From assembly GCF_040869045.1 (NCBI RefSeq), contig NC_090319.1, forward strand, positions 279,903,693 through 279,967,692: DNA of 64,000 nucleotides, in the 5' to 3' direction. Of this stretch, positions 23,201 through 32,560 are shown in pieces. Positions within the stretch are counted from its first letter, which is position 1. Each line of letters starts with the position of its first letter. A program made the position numbers and the translations under genes. The notes below the pieces were generated by a model. It worked only from the letters and a program-made list of their open reading frames with translations. It did no database searches and had not been told where the DNA came from. This DNA is from Eurosta solidaginis. Its lineage: Eukaryota > Arthropoda > Insecta > Diptera > Tephritidae.

Positions 23201-25007
23201 AAGACATACACGATATTGATTGAGATGGATTAGCAGCAATGACACAAACCACAAGTATTGATGCCAGCACATCGGCGAATTTTCTGGAAAGGGGTGGTGT
23301 AGTGACTACCCAAATCGAACCCTAACGCAATATGTGGCAACATCATAGAACAGCTGAGTTTTAGCAACTACAGCCAACGTCTGGTTATACTTTGAATTTT
23401 AACGCATATATAATTTGGGACTTTCCCGTTTAAGATAAGACATTGTTCTTCTTAGTTTTAGCTTAGTTTTAGTTTAGTTTGAGTTATATTTGAGTTAATA
23501 AATATAGAACAATAAACATTAATATTCTATACCTATCTCAATTAGTTTATGCCCTTACGGGGTATCGTTATGCGAACGAAATTAATATACTCTGTGAGCT
23601 CTGGTCAGATATTCGACAAAATCCAAAAATCGGACATTCGAGTATTCAAAGTTTTAATCATAAGCAACATTTGAAGATAAATTATTGGCTCTATAGATTA
23701 TCAGCATATTCAAACAACAAATTTCGAAGTTAAAGGTTAGGTTGTACTGGTGGTCGGTAAATAAAGATCCCACATAACCTGGATACCGAAATTTCAGAAA
23801 TCCCTTAAAACAAATGCCTCCAAACATTTTTTCGTATATTCGAAAATAAAAACATAGTAAACGTTTTCCGCAAAAATAATGATAATCGCTCCAATTTCGA
23901 GCTTCGAAAGCCAATATCTATGTTTTATAGCTAAGCTTCGAAAAACAGAAAATTAATTTTTTTAGCGATTCTATAACAAAGTGCTGTAGAATGTTGTCAC
24001 TTCAAAACTCACTTCAGAAACATATTTTATCACGTATTTTTTAAGCACTGCCTTTCTTTCCTTTTACAGGCAAACCACCCAGTGGACGTCCTTCAACAGC
24101 TGGCCGTTCACCACCATCCACGCACACCTATGCTGCATCAAATTCATCCAGCAAGTCATCACTCTACCGCAGCACAGGCAATCTGCTCTACAGCAAGTCA
24201 CCTAATAGTCTGAAACGCGCCGATTCTGCACAAAGTATACGTAAAGATAATTCGTCGTTAAGTACGAATACAAGTCGTAGTTCAACATCTTCCTCTATAC
24301 CATTGGCGACACATCATTTGACGTCAAATGCTACCTCTAAATCGCCGATTGGTGCAACTGGAAATATGGCGCTAACACCAACTCCGTCCCCGAGAATTTT
24401 ACAAAATTCTCCATTACCAAAACTGAAACGTGAATCTTTAACATCACGTGTACGTCATTTGGATTCATTATCGCGCGTACATCAACATAATAAAAATCAG
24501 CATTCAACAAATATAAGCAATGGTGGTGGTGGTAGTGATGTATCCTGCACCTCACCAACAAGCAATTGTAATCATAGTAATTCCAATTCTTCGCTACTCA
24601 TATCCAACAGTTCACCAACAATTTCGACAACAACAAATAGCTATATAGTGAGTAGTACGCCAAAACCCAGCGCCTTAGCAGCACATTTAAATGCAACGCT
24701 GCGTAAAGATTTACAATTGAATACGAATAGTTATGGTGCACAGCAATTTTTAAGACGTGCCACTGGCGGCGGTAGTGTAGGCTCGGCGAATAGCTCGACA
24801 ACATCCTCCGGTCAGTCGGTGGTGAATAATAGTGCGACTGCGCGACGTTTTAGCAGCGCTTCGGTGGTGGGTGCTCGTATAGCGAATCGTAGTCAATCAC
24901 ATGATGGTGGAAGTGGTGAGCAGCAACAACAACAGCAAGCCAGCGACAGCGATAGTGGAAAGGTACGCACTTTAAAATCAACATTTTTGGGTTGGCTTAA
25001 AATGTAA
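12604..25007 (+). CDS. Ser/Gln-rich coiled-coil protein with SxIP motif, seven exons, 5' end outside view
   Basis: Exons: 12604-13226, 13301-13598, 13662-14293, 17084-17555, 17630-17728, 17792-18332, 24070-25007. All junctions are GT-AG and the phases (2, 2, 0, 2... by cumulative count) join to one frame of 1200 codons plus TAA. The first visible exon starts in phase 0 after TTTACTTTCAG, so upstream exons are missing. Coiled coils lie at residues about 125-163, 421-515 and 643-732. The rest is Ser/Thr/Gly/Gln-rich with His runs. SKIPLPGSK at about residue 872, in a basic Ser/Pro region, matches the S-x-I-P motif that EB1 proteins bind, so I infer a cytoskeletal, microtubule-tip role. I cannot name the gene. 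Exon-sized gaps are intronic and full of transposons, but no coding exon is broken. Confidence 0.88.
14635..14814 (+). repeat. SINE-like dispersed repeat, copy 1
   Basis: Begins GGCTGGGGGCTTAGAATACA, contains CCCGCGGTAAGTATGTCTGT, then TATAGCTTCTCCAGCCTGAT and ends GGCTCTGGCGACCCCAAG. The reverse copy at 33930-34116 shares these blocks in the same order. I associate the CGCGGTAGG...GTCGTAAGAGGCGAC core with dispersed repeats in several fly genomes, from memory. Neither pol III boxes nor a tail is clear, so SINE status is tentative. Confidence 0.5.
14978..14993 (+). repeat. Poly-G run
   Basis: Sixteen consecutive G, flanked by GGAA and AGGG. Unusual in AT-rich intron sequence. It could form a quadruplex, and its length may be unreliable in the assembly. 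Confidence 0.8.
15640..16530 (+). repeat. Tandem array, ~153-bp monomers in a three-unit higher-order repeat
   Basis: The landmark GGTGGCGCACGGAT or its variant GGGGGCGCACG appears at 15776, 15925, 16081, 16237 and 16385 (spacings 149, 156, 156, 148). The variants repeat every three units: the AGGTGGCGCACGGATC form at 15776 and 16237 (461 bp apart), the AGGGGGCGCACG form at 15925 and 16385 (460 bp apart). Each monomer also carries AAGTAACTTCTC or AAGTTCTCATTGAG, AGCTACAA and a GGTTAAGACACCG-like block. About six monomers in all. Confidence 0.85.
17084..18332 (+). CDS. Coiled-coil gene, exons 4-6 of those visible
   Basis: Exon 17084-17555 is Gln-rich and ends with the helix SKRFAAILLETSVVELQRHL. 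Exon 17630-17728 (33 residues, LDTATKSKSHLAKRLDKSKD) and the start of exon 17792-18332 (LEEKNIELEGTKAQLRVLES) continue one heptad pattern across two short introns (74 and 63 nt). The exon ends with the SKIPLPGSKAAAYFAG stretch, split by the 5.7-kb intron in phase 1. Confidence 0.88.
18620..18790 (+). repeat. Short dispersed repeat shared with 27460-27630
   Basis: Contains GAAGTTAGGTCCGAAATACG followed by ACCCGCTACGCC and AACGGATTCGGATTCAGCGC. The stretch at 27460-27630 has the parallel blocks GAGGTTAGGTCCGAACCACG, ACCCGTTAGG and GCGGATTTTGATTCAGAGC. Class unknown. Confidence 0.5.
19513..21100 (-). pseudogene. Gypsy-type pol (RT, RNase H, start of integrase), broken
   Basis: Reading leftward: an RT N-terminal region (TPVAQRVGRLSPEKLECAKS), the fingers segment MVQKSNGTWRPCGNYRRLNA, palm motif MTFGLRNAA, then the catalytic FPYLDDVLVAS near 20425, an RNase H-like block with ALMTDASYVAVGALLQQ near 19950, and an integrase zinc-region piece ending ACHGLA at about 19513. 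Damage: a frameshift around 20760, TAA at 20491-20493 where Gln is expected after the palm motif, and further frame changes near 19866 and 19720. The rest of integrase is absent. Confidence 0.85.
21101..22044 (-). pseudogene. Gypsy-type gag and protease, broken
   Basis: The ATG at 22044 (MANENEETFREAVAQ) is followed by a frameshift into KPDPRLWFAQVEAQFARAG, a gag signature of arthropod gypsy elements. Further frames carry DRLDRLEKREVTYKQQRIGL and an ICWYHHIFGKNATRC zinc-knuckle-like motif near 21490. In the protease the usual DTGAEV active site reads NPAAEVSV near 21290, so the catalytic Asp is lost; the other halves at 22590 and 22740 keep DTGAEV. Confidence 0.8.
22089..22104 (-). other. Primer binding site of the minus-strand half
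   Basis: Two bases beyond the LTR the minus strand reads TGGTGACCCCGACGAC, in the position and with the TGG start of a tRNA primer site. Confidence 0.65.
22107..22320 (-). repeat. 5' LTR of the minus-strand half
   Basis: 214 bp. On the minus strand it starts TGTAGTGACTACC and ends ATTCTATA, matching the 3' LTR at 23298-23531. Its outer end is joined directly to plus-strand gag sequence at 22321, with no target duplication at that junction. Confidence 0.85.
22321..22960 (+). pseudogene. Plus-strand gag remnant with a tandemly duplicated protease segment
   Basis: It begins mid-gag, in the same region that the minus-strand half holds at 21400-21580. The protease-coding block with ATCGACACGGGCGCCGAAGT occurs twice, 145 bp apart (22571 and 22716). 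The unit is not a multiple of three, so the second copy is out of frame and each ends in a stop. The continuation HPIIGADFLRHYDVLVDLKY reaches about 22975. Confidence 0.78.
23030..23235 (+). pseudogene. Integrase C-terminal remnant, plus-strand half
   Basis: The frame reading MKKPLKAPYDGPYMIVN and TILIEMD followed by a stop is the usual last segment of gypsy-type pol, just before the purine tract GGAAAGGGGTGG. Everything between protease and this tail (RT, RNase H, integrase core) is deleted. Confidence 0.75.
23298..23531 (+). repeat. 3' LTR of the composite element
   Basis: 234 bp, TGTAGTGACTACC...ATTCTATA, preceded by a purine tract at 23286-23297 and followed by the CCTA duplication. It carries AATAAA-like words near its end. 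Confidence 0.85.
24070..25007 (+). CDS. Coiled-coil gene, last exon
   Basis: Continues the basic Ser/Pro region after SKIP: GKPPSGRPSTAGRSPPSTHT, then SLYRSTGNLLYSKSPNSLKR and long Ser/Thr/Asn-rich low-complexity sequence, a Gln run, and the C-terminus STFLGWLKM before TAA at 25005-25007. A-rich 3' UTR follows at once. Confidence 0.9.
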
Positions 25008-25315
25008 AAGAAAAAAAAGAAAAAATTAAAACAAAACTAAAAAATAATCAGCTATAATAAAAAAATAAAAAAAAAATTAAGATGTAGGCAAGCATAAACA
25101 AAACCAAAATATAAAAAAAAAAAATCAAAATGTGTTGCTATACACAGCACTGTTCGCTACAAAAAAAGCTACATACTACATGCATCCATGTTACATACTT
25201 ACATACATTTAGTAATCGTTACATTCATACATATACGCATAAAATATATATATAAACGTAAACAAGCATAGCATTATATGGCAGCAACAACAACTATAAG
25301 AGTCAAAATTAACTT

Positions 25316-25321
25316 AATAAA
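25316..25321 (+). promoter_or_regulatory. Candidate polyadenylation signal
   Basis: AATAAA 309 nt after the stop codon. Other candidates exist both nearer and farther, so this is one of several possible sites. Confidence 0.3.
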
Positions 25322-26149
25322 ACGTGCTAATTAAATAAGAATGCAACAAAAACACAAGGGGAAAGGAACTTAGCAATTTCAAATACTAATTCGTTGTTTA
25401 TTTACTCATACCTTCATACGCCCACATATACACTCATAATCATGCTCTTAGATATTATTGCTGCACAGTATGTTTTAAAAGTTTGTAGAAAAAGAAAAAC
25501 GGTTCAAAGATGAAAACAAGTGATTAGCGTTTCTCTCATGCAGTTTTGCTTAACTCAATATGAGATAAAAAACATTTATAATTTGTATCAATAATTCCCG
25601 GTACTAACTTAACAAACTGCAAATATTGTACAAATACCTATCATTGTTGTTATATTCACACATATATTCATTCTGGTTTTTGGCCATTTTATACCATCAG
25701 CTTATTATACCATAGAGAATTTAGTCATCTATGATTTACCAAAATGTAAAAAGGATTTTTAATTAAAATTCAGTAAACTGGGAAATTCCCAAAAAAAAAA
25801 TTACTAAATCGTATTTGCATGAATTGAAAATTGAATTTTGGTGCGCTTCATTACATCGATTGCTTAATATTACTCCTCTCGGCTTCGTTTTGAAATCGCC
25901 CCATATCAGAATGTGTTAATAAAATGCTCTATCCCAGCATTTTTGACTTAATAAGATACGATAGAAAGGCCTGCAACAGAATTTCGAAACAGGGCGTTTT
26001 TGAAATGCCCGCCGTGAGTGGGTGATGTTGCTGTTGTTATGAGTGCAAACACACTTCACCAAGGTTTGGAGGAGTATTATGGTACTCTTATGCCCGATAT
26101 GAATCCAGTAGGCTCCGGTAGAATCACCTTCTGATACTAGGCCGACTAT

Positions 26150-26580
26150 CACGTTTTCGAAAAATTCGTTAACTGGAGAAAATTTGAGCAGTTCATTTAA
26201 TTTTTTGAGTATGCCGCTTTGAAGTCCAATCAATTTTCGTCGTCACAAATTACAAGTAACAGATAGATCGCACTTTGTGTAGAGAAAAATAGAAAACACC
26301 CTTCGGAAAAAATTGTCTAAAATAGAGGCGAATTGAAAAGACCTATATCTTGTACTTTTTTCGACCAAATAACCTGTATACTTAAAAAAGTTCAGAACTC
26401 CAAATAAAAAGGTTGAAATTTTAATAAAATCTTTTCGAGTTTTCGATTTTTTCCTAGTTTTTGAATTTTTCGAAAAGTTTTTGAAACTGGTTTAAGTTTA
26501 AGTTTCAAAATACATGTAGGTCTTTTCTAAATAAATTTGATAAAAATTGCCACTGATATTTTTCGGTTCGCTGCTGTATA
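26150..26580. repeat. Foldback element, copy F2, left end truncated
   Basis: GAGTATGCCGCTTTGAAGTC with CCAATCAATTTTCG (26207) pairs with the right-arm block CTATATCTTGTACTTTTTTC (26341). The right terminus TTGATAAAAATTGCCACTGA then TTCGCTGCTGTATA matches F1. Confidence 0.65.
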
Positions 26581-27459
26581 TAATTTATAAGTTATAAAAT
26601 ATTATTGCATTAGAATACTTGTTTTTGAAATTCGAGCATAATAATATTCGAATATCCGATACAATACAGATATTGAAATGCTCGGAAATTCTATTGAAAA
26701 TTCAAACATGGGTATGTTCGAATTACAACTGAATGTGATATAAAAAATGTTTAAATAGTCACGAACATTTCCTTTATTTTTTGGTCTATTCGTATTTAAA
26801 ACATTCTAGCATCTGCCTTTTTATTCAGATTATTAGAGCTCGTTCTAGTGTGCGTATATTCGAAAACCAACTTAATATTCCAATTTTCGAATGTAAAATA
26901 TATTTAGAGTATTCGAAAAGCAGTTAGTTTGAATAAAAAAATTTATATGCATTATCTCAATAATGAAAATTATTGATAATACAGATTATTAACATATTCA
27001 AACCTCCGATTACTTGAAAAGAAAATTCGAAATAAAAAAGAAATTCTTCCTCTTTACTGTCGAGTTTTAACTTTGCAAGGTTGAACTGGTCGATCATGTG
27101 GACTGTATATGCACATCATGATGAAATTATTGTTCAGGTTTTCTTATGCCTCTGACGTTTTCCCTTATTCTAACCAGTTCGACATCCATATTTTAGGGGG
27201 TTGTCTACCATACATAACTGCCTTTGAATTCTGTACGATCGGAGTAGATTTTACTAGACTATTGAAATATAATACATTATGACCCCTCCATATAAAACAA
27301 GTTTTGCAGATATAAAACAAGATTTGCAGACAGAATAATGTCTTTCAGCAAATAAATATGTAGCAACCAAAATCTATTACTGGCAATAGAGTTGCTGAAA
27401 AAATGAGGTTATGTGAAGTTAACAAAAAAAAAAAAAAAAAAACACAAAAAAAAAATTTC

Positions 27460-27630
27460 GGCACTTCAAGATGGGCCTAGCGGTTCATTGTTCGGACCTA
27501 GGCTCATAAAACGTCAACCGTCAGTGATTTTTGCCCGATTTTTGAGGTTAGGTCCGAACCACGACCCGTTAGGTCAATCCTGGTAGCGGATTTTGATTCA
27601 GAGCCCCAATAAATCATAGGAATACATGAG
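27460..27630 (+). repeat. Short dispersed repeat, second copy
   Basis: Parallel to 18620-18790 in block order, preceded by a poly-A tract at 27424-27456 that might belong to it. Confidence 0.45.
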
Positions 27631-29221
27631 TAGCATTACCAAATCCGAGATTTTTTTTGTATGGCGGTGTTATAAAAAAACAAACTTCAAAGCTGCTTAT
27701 ATTTCAATTTTCGATTCATGCAATGTCGTCACTACTATTCAGTTAAAATATATGTTTTTACATTCAAATGATCAATGGTTCAATGGTTAGTTAATACATC
27801 GGTAGTCGGGGTTTTTTGTTTGATTAGATTTAGGCTTTTCATTTTACCGCCTATTTTATAAACCGTCTTTAAAATATGTATAAGCGAAGGGGAACTAAGT
27901 ACTGTTTATGAGCCTAAAATTATGCAAACGATATCGTAGTAAATACTTTGGAACCCGAAAGCTGTAAATTTGTCAACAAAAGCGCTTTTTTATTATCTGT
28001 AGAATGATTAATAATGATTCATTTCAAGTACATACTTTTATTAGAAAGAAACTGAAAATCCAACTTTATTCCAGAAAGGAATAATTGTGTTTCAAAAACG
28101 GCTCAATTTTAAATGATTTTTGCGCATCTCCGAAATACTGTTAAAGAAGTGTTACCCATTTTTTAACCGAATTCCTCAAATAGTCAAAACCTTTAATGTA
28201 TGTAAATAGGTATTAATTTAATGCACGCACACAGCCATACATTCAATTGAAAGCCAAAACACGAGTGAAACAACAGTAAACTTCCTCTCCCTCAAAAAAA
28301 CAGCACATACAAAAACAAATTCAAGTAAACACGAAGCGCGACTGCTGTAACTACTCAAGTTTTTAATATTAAAACAAGAAAAAACAAAAAACACCCAACA
28401 AACAACAAATTTTGTTGGTAGTCATCTGTATAAAATTTAACTTGTAATTTTTTTTTGTTTTATCTATTGACTCTAATTTTCCTTATACCTAAGTAAAACC
28501 TCGTATTGCATATATACATATGTATGTACAAATGTTTGTATGTACATACAGATATATATAGTGTTAAAAATATATGAACTGTATTAATTAATGTATGTAT
28601 TTACTAAAAAAAGAAGTATAACAATAACAAAATCAATAAGCTGCAACTGCTATGTCAATACATCGTTTTAACGTTTTTAATGTTTAATCTTATTAATATA
28701 TACAAACTTACATTTATATGTTTAGTTTTCTTAACTTGTATGCGCTTAATTTTATTGCTATATACTATATTTGTATATTATTATGTTTAGTAACAAACAA
28801 ACAACTTAATAATAAAAGAAAGTTTAACTAAATCATTTGGGGTTTTTAAATTTTTTACTTACTTACATTAAAAATTTACATGTGTGCGGTTTTAATTTTT
28901 TTGAAAAAATGCATATGTATTACTTAGACTTAGCTAAAGACTTGCCGGTGTGTTAGTGACACATCTCAAAAAATTTCTTCGTATTTAATTTTTGATAAGA
29001 ACAAACAATTAGTAATATATAATTGTTAAGCTTTCCTTTGACATCATAATTTTATGTTAAATGAATAATCATTATAATTAATAAAACGAGGAATCTTACA
29101 AATTTGTGTATATTGAAAAAATTATGTTTGTTTTCGTTTAAAGTATGTATTATTTTATAAAAAACAAATCTTGTTTTTTGTAAATTCATCAAGAAACTAT
29201 AACAATTGTTGGCTGTCGAAC

Positions 29222-30298
29222 TATAGCAGCGAACACGTTAATTGTAATGGAAATTTCTATCGGCCTTCGTCAATTAAGTTCTTTTTATTTTACTTCCATA
29301 ATTTAAAGAAAAACCCTTTATGAATTTTGTAACTGAAACTATGCAAATCAAACTCAAAATCTGTATTTAATTAGCGAGACATGCTCATAATGCTTTACTC
29401 AATTGTTTTTGTTATTGATATTAGCGAAAATTTGCAAAGTTTACAAAGGGCGATAGTTACTAGGACATGTGTCTGAATTACACTTCTTCATCAGCTAGTT
29501 TCTCGGGAGCTGAGTATTGAACTCGAAAGCTCCAACAATCATACTTTATACTAGTGTAAAAGCAAATGCCTTTATCCACACAGCCATATGAATGCCCCGC
29601 TGCTCGCTTTGCAATTGGTCTCTAAATGTTGCCTCTCTTTAATCCTAATTGTGTGGAATAATTATAGGCGCGCTCCAAGAGTTTATAGCATTGGTCTTAT
29701 AAGCAGTACGTCCGCTGTTCACTATTATATCAATATTATTATCTGTATATAATAGCAACCATCGCCGTTTGTAAACTTTGTAATTTTTTTCTAATATCAA
29801 GAAAAAACTCAAAATTGTTTACGAAAAAAATTCTAGAGCTCGAGAAAATTTCGAACTTTCTATTTAGAGATATCCGAATTTTTTTGAGTATGCAATTTCT
29901 TAGCCCAATAAATTTTAGTACAAGTTATAGGTCGCTCAAACTTCGCATTGATTTAAAAAATTTCTTTTTTCCGAATGGTGTTTCAAATTCAAAAAATTGG
30001 AAAAAGTTAATACAGAAAGAAATGTCAAAATTCAATACGAATTTGTAAAGACCTATAACTCGTATTTTGTTAGACTAAAATTGATTGAGCAACTAAACTG
30101 CATACTCGTAAAAATACAGAAAAATGTTGAGAAATTTTGTATAATTGTTTTCTAAAACTTGTTTGAGATTGTGGTTTGTATTGTTTCAGATACAAAATTC
30201 AAATAAGTTTTTTCCTACGTCATCGAAAATAAAAAAGAAATTGTACTGACAAAATTTGATAAAAATTTTCACTGCTATTTTCGTGTTCGCTTCTGCAT
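29222..30298. repeat. Foldback element, copy F3
   Basis: The left end TAGCAGCGAACACGTTAATT and right end TTGATAAAAATTTTCACTGC then TTCGTGTTCGCTTCTGCAT are inverted. Inner arms GAGTATGCAATTTCTTAGCC (29886) and GAGCAACTAAACTGCATACT (30088) pair. The left arm is interrupted by a separate MITE at 29432-29782. Confidence 0.75.
29432..29782. mobile_element. MITE nested in foldback F3
   Basis: The left end TTGCAAAGTTTACAAAGGGC then GATAGTTACTA is mirrored by the right end TAGCAACCATCGCCGTTTGT then AAACTTTGTAA. AATT-rich bases flank both ends, but the duplication length is ambiguous. About 350 bp, no ORF. Confidence 0.6.
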
Positions 30299-31067
30299 GT
30301 TCTTAAGGCTAACTTCGAAAAACCGGCTTTTTTTTTTTAGTAGAGATGTGATGCTGCTATGGAGTTGTTGGTTGTTACACTCGAAGTTAACTGCATAGCT
30401 ACAATATGAACATAGAAGGACTTCACTTTTAGAATTTTCGATCTGCAAGTGGAGCATCAGGGCTCCGCCATAACCGCACATTTAGTAGCTTAAGATTCAT
30501 GCATATGGTTGTGTGTTTATGCATTTAGTTGTATGTATGTGTTCATTTGTATTTTGTGAAGGTGAAAGGTTAGCAATGTTTTTATTTATGTGCTTTATGA
30601 TTTTATGTTATGTAGTATGTATTAGCAAAGTGATAGGCATTTTTAGTATAAACGATTCATCCTTTTAGTTTTTTATTAAAAAATGAGTCTGAACAATAAG
30701 CTGCAACATGTAAGAAGTGCACGTTCAAATAATTTACATCGTTGTCAAAATGTTTTCAGGCAACCCACTCGCATTTTTTTTGACATGCCAATTTATCATG
30801 TTCGTGCAAGCGTAACAACCCCCTTGCTCTTTAGAATCTATCTTTTGCTTTGTTGTAATATCAGTTGCGCTTCTGTAAAGGCATTCTTTGAGCTCAATCT
30901 GGATGCATTGCTGGGATATTTTAGGTTCTCTAGGCGGTTGATTACCACTGAGAGCCTTACTTTGAACGTTTCTGGGGTAACCGCAGTAATATGTAGGTGC
31001 AATTCTGGGGCACATATAAAAATATAAACGAAATACATTGATGATTTTAGCGACCTGTTTTAATCGA
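30299..31067. other. Unassigned sequence
   Basis: Frames at 30683-31027 and on the opposite strand overlap one another and have no recognisable domain. Confidence 0.3.
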
Positions 31068-31310
31068 ATATTGATTTTTTGCCGGCTCAAGGTCCAAAAA
31101 CCCAATTGAAAAACCAATGTTTTTCGGTTTTTTTATGCCAATATATTTCGGCTACACTGCGGTAACCTTCCTCAGGGCCAATTGCTTAGTGTTTCCGTCT
31201 GCACCGTCTAATCAGGTGTTTGCTATTGTCCTATTGTTATTTAGTAAATGACGATCGTCATTGGTTTTTCAATTGGGTTTTTGGACCTTGAGCCGGCAAA
31301 AAATCAATAT
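31068..31310. mobile_element. MITE with ~52-bp near-perfect terminal inverted repeats
   Basis: The left arm ATATTGATTTTTTGCCGGCT then CAAGGTCCAAAAACCCAATT is the exact reverse complement of the right arm, running to CAATAT at 31310. The core holds a CTGAGGA-stem-GAAA-like motif on the minus strand. A 15-bp direct repeat (AATATAAACGAAATA) occurs at 31021-31035 and 31306-31320. Confidence 0.8.
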
Positions 31311-31717
31311 AAACGAAATATTTTGAAAACAAATGACAATATTGTATTGTAAATTCCTGTACACTAATAACAGTATGCGACAAAATCAACTTTTTTGTGG
31401 GTATTGGACCAAACCCACTTTTTTGTAGAGATTAATGCCCCTATTACCGTTTACAACTCAACTCTGGTTGGGTTGAAATTTCGCAATTTGGTATTACAGA
31501 TTACAACTCAACCTGTCAAAAAAAATGTTAGTTGAGTTGTCTCGTCTAACAACTTTTTGTGGCATTACCGTTTACAACGTTGTGTTAGTGTAGTTGTCAA
31601 ACGCGTCAAAATCTTACAACTGATTACTAGCAGTTGTCTCATACAATTTTGCAGTTGTTTTGAAAAAATGCAACGTTTTAGAAGACGGTTCACCACCTAA
31701 TTTTTAACAAAAATTTT

Positions 31718-32202
31718 CAAAGTTGGTATCAAAAGACGCGTTTCGACCTCCGATTTAAGAATCCGAAAACAAAAATTAAAAATTTAATTTCTATCATATC
31801 ATTTCGGTTCAAATTTTCATGTGGATGTATTGTGCCAGATTTTTTGTACACACTAATGCAGAAAGGCGTTGGACCTACCCAGGTCTTCTGTGTAAAAAAA
31901 CCGTGGATCGGGGCTCAGATTTCGGACCCTCGGGCCATTTTGTGGGTTTTTGTAAATATTTTGCGACAGAAATAAAATTTTTAATTTCCGCTTTCGAATC
32001 CTAAAAACGGATGCAAAAGTCTAGTTGAGGGGTCGACTGCTAATACGCTATCAAAAATTACGAGAGAGGTGTCCAAAGACGCGTATTGACCTCGAGAAGA
32101 ATAATCCGAAGGCGGAAAAGAAACATATTAGCAGTATTAGTAGTCAACCCCTCAACTAGACTTACCAAAACGGAGCGAAACGCGTCTTTTGATCCACCTT
32201 TG
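31718..32202. mobile_element. TIR element nested in the Harbinger element
   Basis: CAAAGTTGGTATCAAAAGAC then GCGTTTCG at the left is mirrored by CGAAACGCGTCTTTTGATCC then ACCTTTG at the right. An inner palindrome is built on GTCTAGTTGAGGGGTCGACT (32019) and its inverse near 32133, and a further direct copy of the AAGACGCGT block lies at 32075. CAAAGGTGG-like ends recall hAT elements, but no 8-bp duplication is visible. Confidence 0.6.
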
Positions 32203-32346
32203 ATGAGAGTTAGATGGTGCACGGGCTCATAACACGTTACAAAAAAAAAACAAAAAATTTAAAGCCGGTAGTTAAACATTTTTTAATCAAACAATAATCA
32301 ACAATTTTGTGCACATTTATAGAAAAAACAACGTTTAAACGAAGGA

Positions 32347-32560
32347 TTACATTGAATATATTCCGAAGTTGGACGAGGCTGGCCGCAGTTGGGATGCAGC
32401 CAAAATAGGTGAAATTATGCGAACGTGAGTTCCATTGTTAGTAATCACTACTCCTGGGCATCCTGTTTTAGAGTAAAATACAATTTTTGCTGTTTGGGTT
32501 TTAATCCACTTTGCTGAAATATGCTTCTCAATAATATTTAAAACCATTCCAACACCAAAA
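32347..32560 (-). pseudogene. PIF/Harbinger transposase fragment
   Basis: The frame reads VLNIIEKHISAKWIKTQTAK, then VFYSKTGCPGVV and NGTHVRIISP. This follows the order of insect Harbinger DDE transposases as I know them (IEKHICPKWIK...FPGVVGCIDGTHVRI); the first catalytic Asp position is Asn here. Both sides are truncated or deleted. Confidence 0.7.

Larger units (their letters stand above)
19503..23531. mobile_element. Composite, head-to-head LTR retrotransposon with CCTA target duplication
   Basis: The outer flanks are CCTA at 19499-19502 and 23532-23535. The left edge is only the first 10 bases of the LTR (TGTAGTGACT). Then follow, on the minus strand read right to left, a full LTR (22107-22320), primer site, gag, protease and pol, breaking off in integrase at about 19513. 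The LTR's outer end at 22320 abuts, without spacer, a plus-strand partial gag, duplicated protease, integrase tail and 3' LTR ending at 23531. Gypsy-type pol and gag motifs identify the class. Both halves are coding-dead. Confidence 0.82.
19067..23610 (+). repeat. Dispersed repeat, family B, copy 2, split by a retroelement
   Basis: The 5' part (19067-19502) has the AAATAAGGAAGGCTAAGTTC start and GTGGGCG boxes. Its body ends at CTATACCTA. The 3' part (23532-23610) resumes with CCTATCTCAATTAGTTTATG and the AATTAATATACTCTGTGAG end. Removing 19503-23535 restores the order seen uninterrupted at 3188-3290. Confidence 0.8.
18333..24069 (+). other. 5.7-kb intron of the coiled-coil gene
   Basis: Donor GTGAGC at 18333 and acceptor CCTTTTACAG ending at 24069. 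Most of it is transposon: a short dispersed repeat (18620-18790), a family B repeat (19067-23610) and the composite LTR element within it. 23611-24069 is AT-rich and shows nothing recognisable. Confidence 0.8.
25008..28860 (+). other. 3' UTR and flank of the coiled-coil gene
   Basis: Very A-rich start, several AATAAA words (25316 and others, and a distal one near 28812), and TGTATGTACATAC-type strings typical of fly UTRs and introns. The true 3' end cannot be fixed from sequence. It includes a foldback element and a short dispersed repeat listed separately, and no coding exon that I can support. Confidence 0.45.
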
